DNA of 64,000 nucleotides from Curvularia sp. ZM96. Taxonomy: Eukaryota > Ascomycota > Dothideomycetes > Pleosporales > Pleosporaceae. The stretch covers positions 2,356,001 through 2,420,000 of the forward strand of contig JAJGBQ010000004.1 in NCBI GenBank assembly GCA_022457065.1, in the 5' to 3' direction. The notes under the pieces are model-generated. The model did no database searches, was not told the origin of the DNA, and saw only the letters and a program-made list of their open reading frames with translations. Shown in pieces: positions 12,067 to 21,934 of the stretch. Both the position numbers and the translations under genes were made by a program. The first letter of the stretch is position 1. Each line of letters opens with the position of its first letter.

Positions 12067-13552
12067 GGTGTCTTGTGTCGGTCTACAGTCTCCAAGGTTC
12101 AATAAAGTCGCAGATGGCCAGCCAACTGTTTTCTAAACCGCGAGAACTGAGTGGACTAGTCTGATGGATCCGTGGGGTGCGTGGAGACATAAATGGATTT
12201 AGGGAGATGTTCCTTGGAAGCCAAAGGGGATACCCATGTCCAGCCATTCATCAATGCCTCGACATACCGCATTCAGTCTGGCATGGCATTTACGACTCGC
12301 TTCCGCAGCTCTGGTACACCAACGTCGCAGCATGTTAGTCACGACCCAGTCTTTTGTGCCGATCACAGGACCCGGGATTAAGCCGATGAGGATTACTGCG
12401 CAGGATTGACAACGATGGCCACTTGGGGGCCCGGCATGGGATGCGCGTTAGACTGAGCCACTACCGCACCAGTAGTGCCGGCACTTCGCGCGGCGGAATC
12501 CCTCCCCGGCCCACTTTCCAGTGGATATCTCATGAAACGAGCCTCACCACAAGAAGAATTTTCCGTATCGCATTAGCGAACAGGTGTTGGCCAATAGTAG
12601 GAACGCCCTCCCGTCTCCAGTTTGCATAACTGGAAGGTATGCCATCCGCTTGGACGTCGCAGCCAGGGACTATGAATCGTGCGTACATGGCATTATGGGA
12701 CTTGAACACATCATTAGATCTCTTCTAGAGTTCCCGGCGGTTAATAAGATTACTATGGATGGCTGTTCGCCAAGGGAAATGGGCAGTAACGCCCTATGTG
12801 GTAGGTTGTGTGCACTCCTTCAAGAGCTGGTCAGTTCAAGATGCACGATTGCTTGCATTGCCCCCCGAGTGAGCATACGTACTTGCGCAAGGCTGTGTTT
12901 AATACTAAGGCAAAAAGGGATATCCAAGTTACCGTCTACCCGTAAAGCCAAGTGACAACTCTTATCGCCAAGTAATTGCGAGGTCGTGCATGCATGTTAC
13001 ATAACCCACTAAGAATCTCGCAGGAATATGCATTTCTCGATCATCTATATTCCCTGTAGTATACCGACACTTCCATAGCTAACTATTTTCAGTTTTTGCG
13101 AGATTTGGAGTCCTCTGTACAAAACATTCTAGCCAATTACTGCCCAGTTATCCCTGACGCCTGACAGCCTCATCCGACGGCTGGCGCTTCTTCGGTCAAT
13201 CATCCCCACTTGCTGTTCCGTAAAATTTGAAATGACGATCTTCACCGCCCGATCGAGGTGACACCGGATGTCAGAATCCACAACGGGGTTGCACTAAATT
13301 GACCATAGTTTCTGGCCAACGGTTTTACCAAGTCAAGGGTTCCCCGCTATATAGCGTTGGCTGAGCTGGCCGAGCGGAGGTCGATACTGTGAAATGCCAA
13401 CGTTGCAAGATAGGTCCGATACTACATAACGGCTCGTCTCGTGCTGCTCTCTCTGTCTTCCATATCCACAATTACAGATCGGACCTTGTTGAACATTGAG
13501 TCCAAATCCAGTTGATTCCTAAAGCAGATTTAGTAGAGAACAGACATTGAGA
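12067..13552. other. Divergent intergenic region, membrane protein and dehydrogenase promoters
   Basis: About 1.5 kb between divergent genes. No reading frame shows coding character; the longest (12584-12955, plus) looks random. A TATATA at 13348-13353 is about 200 bp before the dehydrogenase start and could serve as its TATA element. I see no repeat. Confidence 0.45.
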
Positions 13553-14508
13553 ATGGCACCAGCAAGGGTTTTGGACGGCAAACTTGCCATCATTACTGGA
13601 GCTTCAAGGAGTGAGTACTGCTCGCCTGTGCAGTAGAGGAGGCCTTTCACTCCATGACGACGTCTCGTGAGACCAAGCACTGACCAAACTTTCCTTCACT
13701 TTTAGGTTTCGGCGCAGCAGTTGCAACTCACCTCGCCTCGCGTGGCGCAGACGTGGTGATCAACTACGCGACCTCGTCTTCGGACAAGACAGCCGCCGAT
13801 CTTGCAGCTCATCTATCCAAGACATACAACGTGAGAGCGCTCCCTGTGCGTGCGGACTTGCTCGACCCCTCGGCTCCAGCTGCCCTTGTTGAGGCCGCGA
13901 AGAAGCACTTCACCAACCCCTCTGCTACCCCCAGCTTTCAGATTGATATCATCATCAACAATGCAGCAGTCGTCAATGCCCAGCCAATTCAAGAGCTGGA
14001 TGTAGAGCTATGGGATCAAACCTTCAATCTGAACTGCAAAGCCCCTGCCCTGCTCATCAAGGCAGCGTTTCCTTACCTCCCTCATGATCGATCGGGCAGA
14101 ATTGTCAACATTTCCTCTGCAACAACGACATGGGGTCTCATCCAGCAGACTTCCTATGCTGGCACCAAGGGCGCAATAGAAGCCATGACACGCGTCTGGG
14201 CGCGTGAGCTTGCTGAGCGCTGCACTGTCAACAGTGTTTCCCCAGGCCCCATGGACACTGGTCTTCTCAACGGCCTGCCCGATGCCCCTAGGGAAGCACT
14301 GAAGATGTACAACGCGTTGATCCCGCTGGCGAGGGAGCGTCCCGGTGTGGACACCGAGGATATGCTCCGGTTGGCAGGTGAGATTGGCGGAAGGCCGGGT
14401 ACCTTGGAGGAAGTGGCTGGGATCGTCGGGATCGCTTGTTTGCCAGAGAGTGGGTGGATGACGGGCAACCAACTCGGGGCCAGTGGAGGCGGTGCGTTCG
14501 TAAGGTGA
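13553..14508 (+). CDS. Short-chain dehydrogenase/reductase (classical SDR)
   Basis: NAD(P)-dependent oxidoreductase, 286 residues, two exons (13553-13610, 13706-14508). The cofactor loop TGASRSFGAAVA matches T-G-x-x-x-G-x-G with the second glycine replaced by Ser-Phe context (residues 16-27). NNAAV follows in the central strand. The catalytic set is Ser157 (NISSATT), Tyr170 and Lys174 (YAGTK), with the usual 13-residue Ser-Tyr spacing. PGPMDTGL follows the active site as in most classical SDRs, and the C-terminus ends with GWMTGNQLGASGG, the typical oligomer-interface strand. Substrate is unknown; related fungal enzymes reduce ketones in secondary metabolism or detoxification. It stands alone at the edge of the accessory island and is not obviously tied to the distant PKS cluster. 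Confidence 0.9.
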
Positions 14509-15700
14509 TGCGCTAGAAGAAAATATAAAACAGATCGACTTTGTTAGATGAGAACTTGTGTTCAGTCAGACTTCAGTCAGCTTGCATGTCCCTTCGCCTG
14601 GCAGTGATCGAATCTTAGCCAAGTGTAGTCTTCTCAATTCTCTCAGCTGATGTAACGTTTCTTTTCCTTGGCTGCAGGCAGGGTTCAGTCCGATGACCAG
14701 GTATATCCGGCGGGGTAGCAGTCGTCATGCGCCGTCCCTGACTTTCGGTCCTAACAAAACGTATCGTGGTGGTTCAGATCCTGTCTCACACGGAGTCCGA
14801 CTCCGAGATGAGAAAATCGGATCTCCGACCTGGCTGTGTGCAAATCCACCTAGTACCATAAATACCAAATTTTGCCTGCAAACCTTGCTCATCTTTTCGA
14901 CTTGTCCAACAAGATCGATCGTCGTTGACCCAGATAACCACTTGAAATCGTCGGTGACTCTAGAAGCTACAATAGTTCCAACATCCTTGCTATATCAGCC
15001 ACGTATTGGTGCGAATCCGTGGCTCGGGCGCAGGCGACAGCCAAACTTACCAACTCGAGAGTGTTAAGTCTGGGGTCTTTGGTATATGCAGATCCCCACC
15101 ATCACCATGGCCGCGCAATTCCGAGCTTGTCTGTAAACGTATGCATATGCGCAGGCGGATCCGAACGACACAGCAAGGGGCTGTTTGACGCACCATCATG
15201 CGGTGGTATCGTGGACGCCCAGATGACTTGGTGTCAAATGCGAGCGAGCTAGGACGTGGGTGCGGAGAAGTTGCTACTTTTTGCGGTGTCGTCCCAGGTT
15301 TGCGATATTATTTCTACGTCCTGTAGCTATTGACAAGAGGGCAGTTATACTGGTATTACTGACGTCTTCGCCACCCTGCCTGTAGAAAAACCAATAGACC
15401 AGCAACCCGGTGCTTTGCAAGCACGTTTCTATCCGCTTAGCCATACTCGATTTAGTCTTGATTACAAGTGGAAAACAGCAGTACGTTGTGGCGACTGTTT
15501 CCATACAAGGTGTGTTTGATGGTATAAGATTAAGCTTAAGAAAATAGTTGCCTAGACGTCTTACCAGGCTTGGCCCTCACCTGGCTGTCGACGATTCATC
15601 TAACATCTATTTGACCCGAGCATCGACCGTGGTCTGGGAGTTGTCCAGTGTGACTATCCCGTGTCAGGCATAACCCTGCTGCACACTCAAAGATGGGAGG
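14509..15700. other. Gene-free left part of the accessory island
   Basis: About 1.2 kb after the dehydrogenase with only short unsupported frames on both strands. No terminal repeats, tRNA-like arms or coding patches were found. It grades into a decayed gene on the minus strand. Confidence 0.4.
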
Positions 15701-15726
15701 GTATCCTAGCTGGCTAACCACGCTCA

Positions 15727-16900
15727 TTACCTTTCCCCTGATAGAACTGTAAGATCCAAGCTCCTCAGTGAGCCTCCAGTCTCTGTATTGCAGCCGGAGA
15801 AATAACTTATTCCCAGAAGCCCGAACCTCGTAGACTGCGTCCACATTACGGTACGTGTGTTGCTGACCGTCTTCAACTTAGGAGCCCCGTGCTCATCTAC
15901 TGCCATTCTGTTCATCAGATGCTCAGTCTCAACTCGTTCCAGTACTTCATCTTTGTAGAGTTGGACTCTCTCCTTGCGTTGTATAAGGTCTGCGAAGACT
16001 GGTCGCCGTATTGTGTCTTTTGAAGCAGCCAAGATAATGTCCTTCCCTCTCTTCGGCTAAATTCAAACGGAAGATACCCGGTGTTCTATTGAAACAGGCG
16101 TTCTGGCTTGATACTATGAGACTGGTGTCGCTGCTATTTTGTCTTCTTCTGTTGTTTCTCCCTCTAAAGATATCTCTGAAGAGACATTCTGTTCCCAAGC
16201 TGAAATACGTTTATCGAGATTTTTGAATGTACGGAAATATTTGCCGATGTCGTCAAGCCACGCTTCAAGACACTAAGTACCACAGATGTCTGAAAACTCT
16301 TCGTCCATGATAGAATCCCGGAGTTCTGGTTTGATACCAGCCGCTGTCATGACTTTTACCCAGTTGTCTCGATCTCCAGCTGCCAGCACTTTGCAAAATC
16401 CGAGTAACCCTGTTGATCATGTATTTCCTAAAGCCACGTTCACCAAAATCAGCATCCTCGCCATGTTCTTCCAGGATTTCATCTCGTATCTTCTTTCCGT
16501 CGTCGTAGATCAGTTTTGCCATCGTGGGCATGAGTCCCATGCACTCATACGTCTATAGGGAATACATCATTACTGGGACCGAACACGTCAATGTCGAAGA
16601 CTGGAGACGAATTTAGAAGTTCTAGCGAGATAACTCTTATGCCATTATGTTCGTCGCCGATGAGGGACCAATCGCGTGCTTGAACACGTTTGATCGTGTC
16701 GTTGTGTAGCGCTAGTGCGGGTGAGTCTGTAGACTGCATTGTTGGAGTTGCAATCGTAAAAGTACATGTCCAACGAAGACTATTCATGACTTGAACTAGA
16801 CTGGTTATAAGGATCTCTCCGCTCTGAACCATGGTTGTGTGCATTATTGGTGCCATGGGCCTGCACTCACTTCCTCGTTTTCCCTCAAAATCTTCAAAGC
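15727..16900 (-). pseudogene. Decayed protein-coding gene of unknown family
   Basis: Read on the minus strand, this stretch carries long blocks of convincing protein sequence in shifting frames: IRDEILEEHGEDADFGERG, then DRDNWVKVMTAAGIKPELRD, then CLEAWLDDIGKYFRTFKN, then DLIQRKERVQLYKDEVLERV and a final block LFLRLQYRDWRLTEELGSY. Within the middle blocks the frame is interrupted by TAG, TAG, TGA and TAG codons. Three of these look like single C-to-T changes of CAG or CGA. At least two frame changes are also needed, near 16550 and 16390, and one near 15850. Blocks are highly charged and helical. I do not recognise the family. The gene lies next to a RIP-damaged transposon, so the same process is a reasonable cause, but this is inference. 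Confidence 0.55.
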
Positions 16901-17429
16901 AATTTCGGGTCTCTACCTGACTTCTTTCTACGTGATAGAGATAGCGTTACGTACGTGAATACCCTAAATCCTGGGAACACCCTACTTTAATGGAATATGC
17001 CTTTTGTGGAATTGAGTTGATCGAAAATGACTCTTAGTGCTTAGAATAATTAAATTGCCCAGGAACATGAGTTTTCGTACACGAATCTATCTACCTACGA
17101 ACAGTCGAATCAAAAACTCTATTGCCTAAAATGTTCATGCAGCCATATAAAACAAACTCTCAACAGTTCATCTACATGGAGATCAGGAGCAGCCTGATTG
17201 TCACAAAGCGATGTAGTGAGTGCGCAGTAGAGCTAGATATCCAACTGAAGGGCATTTGTACATCGCGCAAGCATCGTGCTTAATCAGACCGAATACTTTG
17301 GCCTTATTCTTCAGTATTAATCTAGCATCTGGCTCATCATCATAAATGATTATGATGATATCCTGTTTTTCAGATTTAATTGAATTACGACTACCTTTGA
17401 AAGCGCATGGATTGCTATTTTCATCAGCC
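16901..17429. other. Gene-free interval in the accessory island
   Basis: Moderately AT-rich DNA of about 530 bp with no supportable frame and no recognisable repeat. It separates the decayed gene from a small gene fragment next to the transposon. Confidence 0.35.
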
Positions 17430-17770
17430 TCAAGAGAGCTTCATGACTAAGCAGGTCTCAGTATTTCTTCTGGCTGGAGGACGACGACGCATGAAATCGG
17501 AGTCCATCCCTACAATTGCTTCCTCAGTATTCCTCTCGTCCTGAGCCTCCATATAAGCCATCCGCGAGCATGCGTATTCCAGGCGCACCTATAGCCAGTC
17601 AGACTCAGATTCGTTGCAGTCCTCCAAGTTATAGCTAGATACTTCGTAATTAGGCACGCTGCGTGAGTTCTCTTGCCAGCTGAAGTTGTAGTTAATGTTA
17701 GCGATGTCAAGGTCTCGCATACCGATTCCTTACAACGGCAAGGCGTAGTAAATGGAGGCCCATTTGCTGA
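17430..17770 (-). pseudogene. Gene fragment interrupted by the pogo-type transposon
   Basis: On the minus strand the DNA just outside the transposon's left end reads as coding sequence with a well-formed intron. The donor is GTATGC at 17722-17717, a CGCTAAC-like branch point follows, and the acceptor TTCAG ends near 17680. The exon after it encodes WQENSRSVPNYEVSSYNLED and continues to ESESDWL and a TAG. Beyond that TAG the same frame stays coding-like (VRLEYACSRMAYMEAQDERN) to a TGA at 17432-17430. If the transposon is mentally removed at its TA site, the exon upstream of the intron continues into the right flank (19890 on). Family unknown; this may be the last exons of a gene broken by insertion. 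Confidence is low to moderate because the right-hand part is short. Confidence 0.35.
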
Positions 17771-17772
17771 TA

Positions 17773-17820
17773 CCGTGCCCCACCACTTCGTGCGCGCAAC
17801 CACTTCATGCGCGCGCGGCC
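17773..17820. repeat. Left terminal inverted repeat of the pogo-type element
   Basis: 48 bp, complementary to 19840-19887 with one mismatch (A here against the G expected from the other end). The mismatch is itself a G-to-A transition. It contains two tandem sub-repeats built on CCACTTCRTGCGCGC. Confidence 0.92.
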
Positions 17821-18034
17821 TCACCAAAACCACCTCAAAAATGAGGCTGTAGAGCCACACGCAAAGGATATTATCGCGATATATTTTAGTAGTGAGATCA
17901 ATAGGCCTTAATATATATATATATAGCTATAGAAATCGAGATGGAGTTCTAATCGCGCGGCCGCGACGCGAGGTTGGAGGTGGTGAGCCTGCAGCACCTC
18001 CCTGAGGCTCCTCACTACCTTGAGGCCTCGCGAT

Positions 18035-19797
18035 AGGCCTCTTTTTTTGAACAGCCTTTGCAGGAGCCTTGAAGCTCCTCCTCCTACCCCTTTGGGAAGT
18101 TTTAATAGCTTTTTGAAGTTGTTTTGCAGCCTTGCGAGCCGCGATCCTTGAGGCCTTTTCAATAGCCTTCTCCTCCCTCTCCTTCTGCCTCATTAGGCTC
18201 ACTGCAAGCCTCGCCTGACGCCTCTGCTCCTTCTCCCTCGCCCTCGACTGCTTTGTCTCCTCGCGTTGCCTCAGCGTATCAGCTTTTTAGAGCTGTAGCT
18301 ACTCCTGCTCCTCCTCCTAGAGTCGCAGGCGATCGCGCGCCTCCTTCACCTTCCTTAGAGACCAGAATACAGCTCCACCGTGATAATCCTCGGCCTCCTG
18401 CAGGGGTAGAGGCTTGCCCCGTTTCCTGCGTGTCCTCTCATTAACTAAGGCCTCCCTCAGTTTCCTTACCTCCTCCTTGAGGAGACTATTTTGAACAGAA
18501 CTTGAGTGAAGGACCTGGCTAAGCCTTTTGACCTGCCTATCGCCCTGATTAGCGACTACCTGACGCAGCAGACGCTCTATCTTTCTCTAATCAGAGGCAC
18601 TAAGGGCTGAGGAGTCGCTATCGCTCGTAGGATTAGAAACAGAGAAGCGCTGAAGGATTACTTCTGGGTTAAGAGGCGAGATTCCTGTAGCCTTAAAGGC
18701 GTTTAGGATCGTTGTTTCTTTGAAGGAGGCCTGCCAGGCTTAGTAGAAGAGGGGGAAGAAGTCCCTCTTACTTATTGAGGTGAGGCCTTAACTCCTGTCC
18801 ATGAAGGCAGAAACCTCGTTCGAGTACGCTGTTAAGAGAGGCTTGAACATGCTAACGTCGAGAGGCTGCAGCGTGTGGGTTGAGTAAGGAGGATAGACTG
18901 CGAGGAGGATCTTATTCTAATCACAATAATCAATAAAATCCATTGTAAGGTAAGATCCATGGCCGTCAAGGATAAGTAATCGGTAGGAGGAGCGTGCCTT
19001 TGCCCTTGTACTGCGATCAAACACCTGCTGCAGCCACGCGAGGCCTATCTCATTGTTCGTCCAGCCAGAAGGTGATGAGGAAACTCGAATCTGATATATA
19101 TCTAGATCAAGGGCCTGCAGCCAGGTGTCCTGTATAGACCCTGAGGCTGACTGATAGATCAAGGCAGGCTCGAGGTAAGATCCATTAGCGCAGATACAGG
19201 CCAGCAGCGTTATCCACTCGCGGGAGCCATCCTGTATAGTACTCCTCCTTTTTCCATCCTCGTACGAGGCTCTACTAAAGATCCTCCTTGAGCGACTCAC
19301 TATACTAAGCATGAAGCCCTTCTCATCCATATTGTAGATATAACGCGCCTCGACGTGATATTAATTGATTTTATCGCGTAGGAGGCTAAAGTAGAGGCTA
19401 TACTTACTCCTAGAGTCAGCTTTGTGGCGACAGTTATCTATGCCTACTGCCCACTTTAAGATAAGCTGATTAGGATAGCGCTGAATAAAGCGACTAACCT
19501 AGTATACTCCAACCTCTCTCTTAGCGATCTGCGACGCAAAATTGCGTATTATTGACTGAGTAGGTGGTAGACCTCTCTCTATAAGTTAATTGATATAGGC
19601 TATTAAGGCCTACTCCTGGTGTAGGTGGAGGAGCTGTCGTTTTTGGCAGCCTGTTGTAGGAGAGGCGTAGCGACCTTGGTGTCTTCGGGTGAGCGTAGAT
19701 CGAACAACACTAAATCTTTTTGTAATCTTAGTATACGTAAACGATTCTTTAGGTCCTAAGGCATTAATAGCTATAAGCGCAGCCTCGATATTACTCA
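18035..19797 (-). pseudogene. Pogo-like transposase open frame with 11 stop codons
   Basis: DDE_1 superfamily transposase, cutting and joining transposon ends in the nucleus. Starting at ATG 19797 the frame runs without any indel to beyond 18000, but carries 11 internal stops. Examples: after LLHLHQE (TAG), before LIERGLPPTQ (TAA), after KREVGVY (TAG), after FIDYCD (TAG), after SAFMDRS (TAA), and three close together near 18290-18330. All are TAG or TAA and none is TGA, which is what CAG and CAA glutamine codons become after C-to-T change. The catalytic aspartates remain readable. No product longer than about 140 residues can be made. Confidence 0.85.
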
Positions 19798-19839
19798 TGG
19801 TGGTGGATATATAAGGTGTTGAGGTTGTAGTGGTTGAAG

Positions 19840-19887
19840 GGCCGCGCGCGCACGAAGTGGTTGCGCGCACGAAGTGGTGGGGCACGG
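19840..19887. repeat. Right terminal inverted repeat of the pogo-type element
   Basis: 48 bp, the near-perfect inverse of the left end, followed directly by the TA duplication. The two internal copies of GCGCGCACGAAGTGG are identical here and differ by one base in the left repeat. They may be transposase binding sites, by analogy with other pogo-type elements. Confidence 0.92.
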
Positions 19888-20227
19888 TAGTCCCCGTGGG
19901 GCGGCTGCACGCGGGCGGGCCACTTGCAATACTAGCAAACAGCCCTGCGTCATCGCCAAAGCTTATCTACACAGCTGCGATAGCGCGGTTAGCGCAGGCA
20001 CCATCTTCTCATTGGAGTGCAACCCACGGCGACAACAACATTCGCTGCGCTGCAGCACAGGCGCCTCTCACTTAAGACATTAGTGCGCTATCGCTGACTG
20101 GATCCTCAAATCTAAAATCGAACGCCTTGGCTCTTGGATGAGCGCCCATGCGTGTGCTATAACGCCCTTCGAATAATCACCAACCCACAATACCTTCAAA
20201 TTTCCACCTTGTGTACGAAAGTCTACT
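19888..20227. other. Short GC-rich interval between transposon and first nucleotidyltransferase-fold gene
   Basis: 340 bp. The part nearest the transposon is GC-rich and may hold the other piece of the interrupted gene. The part before 20228 should contain the promoter of the next gene. No TATA box is evident. Confidence 0.4.
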
Positions 20228-21120
20228 ATGGAATGCAACGCAACGGAGGAGCAACCGGATTATACTTCGTTCTCCAAACCGATCCTAGTCGAGCAGTTCA
20301 ATGACCCCGCTTTCCTGAACAGAAGCCCCGACGATGAGCAGCCAAGTTTTGGACACGGCACTTTGGAGATTTTAGAAGTTACAAAATTACTAGAGAAAGC
20401 TGGCATTACCTGTTGTGTGGTTGGCATTTCCGCACTGATCTACTACGGCGCCTGGAGAGTACGCAGGGTAAGCTTAAAACAACGATCCACTGTTCCACTA
20501 CTGACCTGAGCCGCTAGGACTGGGAGGTTTGCGTGCCCATGGAAAAGCTTAGAGAAGCGTCTGCGCTTCTCGGTTCATTCGAGACTTACGAAACATACCC
20601 TCCTCGTCCTCCCGGCCTGGGGTCACTACTTCACACATTCCCACGATTCAAAGTTGCAGGCAAAGCAATGTGCTTTACCTTGGTCCCCTCAGATGACGCA
20701 CATATCGATTGTATACCTGAAAATATTGAGCGTAGCCAAATGGGCCTCCCGTACCCGACGCTAGAGACATTCGCACAGAGTCTTCTCGACACCAATGATA
20801 TGGTCGCACTCACAGACCTTATAGATGGTATGGATCTGACTGAACAATGGGGTTCAGAGCATCTGAAACTCGACGCGGAAAATGATATAGCATGGATACA
20901 GCGAAAAAATGAGAAGATCCGAGCTTCGGTTCCGTTCTCTCCAGTATCGTGTCTATTGGAACTTCCAATCAACATCATCAACTTAAAAGAGATCTGGAAT
21001 GACATAGTGAGAACAAAAAGTCGTCGGATTGGGGCGGAATTGGCAGAGGGCTATTGGACCACGCGGTTCCGTGGTCGAGGATCCCAGGATCCACGGTCCA
21101 CAGAGAGGTACCACGTATAA
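20228..21120 (+). CDS. Nucleotidyltransferase-fold-like hypothetical protein
   Basis: A 280-residue protein from two exons (20228-20467, 20518-21120) with a phase 0 intron. The core pattern, a helix KLLEKAGITCCVVGISALIYYG followed by RVRRDWEVCVP, resembles the fold seen in GG/GS...DxD nucleotidyltransferase-like proteins. A small-residue turn is followed by a strand carrying acidic residues (Asp-Trp-Glu). The usual paired glycines and DxD are not intact, so catalysis is doubtful. The rest is helical and acidic, with LPYPTLETFAQSLLDTNDMVALTDLIDGMDL, and has no membrane segment or signal peptide. The last 20 residues, after LAEGYW, are basic and low in coding character and may be an unnatural tail. 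It stands in tandem with a better preserved nucleotidyltransferase gene 800 bp downstream. The function is unknown. Confidence 0.7.
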
Positions 21121-21934
21121 GGCGCGGGCGCAGACGTAGGAGCAATCTAAACTTTTCTTTACGATGACTCAGCATTACAACTGTCTAAACTAAGACAAAG
21201 GCCGTTTAATGACTGAGACAATGCAAGTGTGGAAGTAATGGCTTACGGTAATTGAATCTGATGAATAGGAGCATTAGGACACAGGCGGAGAAACACAGAT
21301 CATTGTGAGTGCGGTCTCTTTCCCTAAGCTGCTAATAAAACTTCGTGAAGTGCCAAATAGCACTACTTGAATAGCCAATAAATCAAAAACCCAGCTTAGT
21401 AGTCATATTCGGGCCTTCATTCCTGTTAACGTGAAGACCGTTAACCACAAACGCCAGTCATCTCCAGCAAACACGCTGTCATCCAGAAACGTCCGTGAAA
21501 GGCAAACAGCCGTTTCGGGATAGAATATTCTCTTATGATCTCCAAACCAACCAGCTACTAGCAACTATTCATCTTCCAGTCAGAAAGCACTTGTTCTGTA
21601 TCTCTGTTTGTGATATTCTATTGTTTGACTCATTCTTCCGATCAAACAGCCTATCGTAGCTTCCACTGCATCCACCTAGGGGTTCTTCGTACGAGGCAAA
21701 CGCAGTCTGATTGGCTTTGGGAACACCTACCTCTCACCTGCCTCTCACCTGCCTCTCACCTGCCTCTCACCTGCCTCTCACCTACCCCCCACCGATCTTT
21801 TTCACCTATGCCAATATATCAAGACTCTCCTCTTTCAGCGAGCGCGCCCAGTATAAACATCCAGTGCATTCAACGTACGTAGCCAACGCATCCAGAACAT
21901 CCATCTGCGGGCTATCGGCATCATCTTTGTCAAC
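21121..21934. other. Intergenic between the two nucleotidyltransferase-fold genes
   Basis: About 0.8 kb with no gene. It carries an 11-bp tandem repeat array roughly 150-210 bp before the next start codon, in the likely promoter of that gene. Confidence 0.5.
21724..21789 (+). repeat. Six-copy 11-bp tandem repeat (CACCTGCCTCT)
   Basis: Six consecutive 11-bp units. The four central copies are identical (CACCTGCCTCT) and the outer two vary by one or a few bases. It is pyrimidine-rich on the plus strand and lies about 146 bp upstream of the ATG at 21935. This could be a length-variable promoter tract or simply a minisatellite. Confidence 0.9.

Larger units (their letters stand above)
17773..19887 (-). 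mobile_element. Dead pogo/Fot1-type DNA transposon with 48-bp TIRs and TA target duplication
   Basis: A 2,115-bp element bounded by inverted repeats 17773-17820 and 19840-19887 that match at 47 of 48 positions, beginning CCGTGCCCCACCACTTCG. Each TIR holds two direct copies of a CGAAGTGG-containing unit. TA dinucleotides flank both ends (17771-17772 and 19888-19889), as in the Tc1/mariner-pogo superfamily. The minus strand codes for a pogo-like transposase from ATG 19797: an N-terminal helix-turn-helix region (SFTYTKITKRFSVVRSTL), a DDE_1 catalytic core starting MDEKGF, LLILDGHGSYLT carrying the second Asp, YSTHTLQPLDVSMFKPL carrying the third, and a basic Arg/Lys-rich tail. The frame is collinear but broken by 11 stops, all TAG or TAA. 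The element is therefore non-autonomous; the pattern is typical of RIP. Confidence 0.9.

Noticed and set aside
13355..13400. GGCTGAGCTGGCCGAGCGG, resembling the D-arm region of a tRNA for Leu or Ser
   Set aside because: No matching T-arm (GGTTCGAATCC type) or closing acceptor stem follows within 100 bp.
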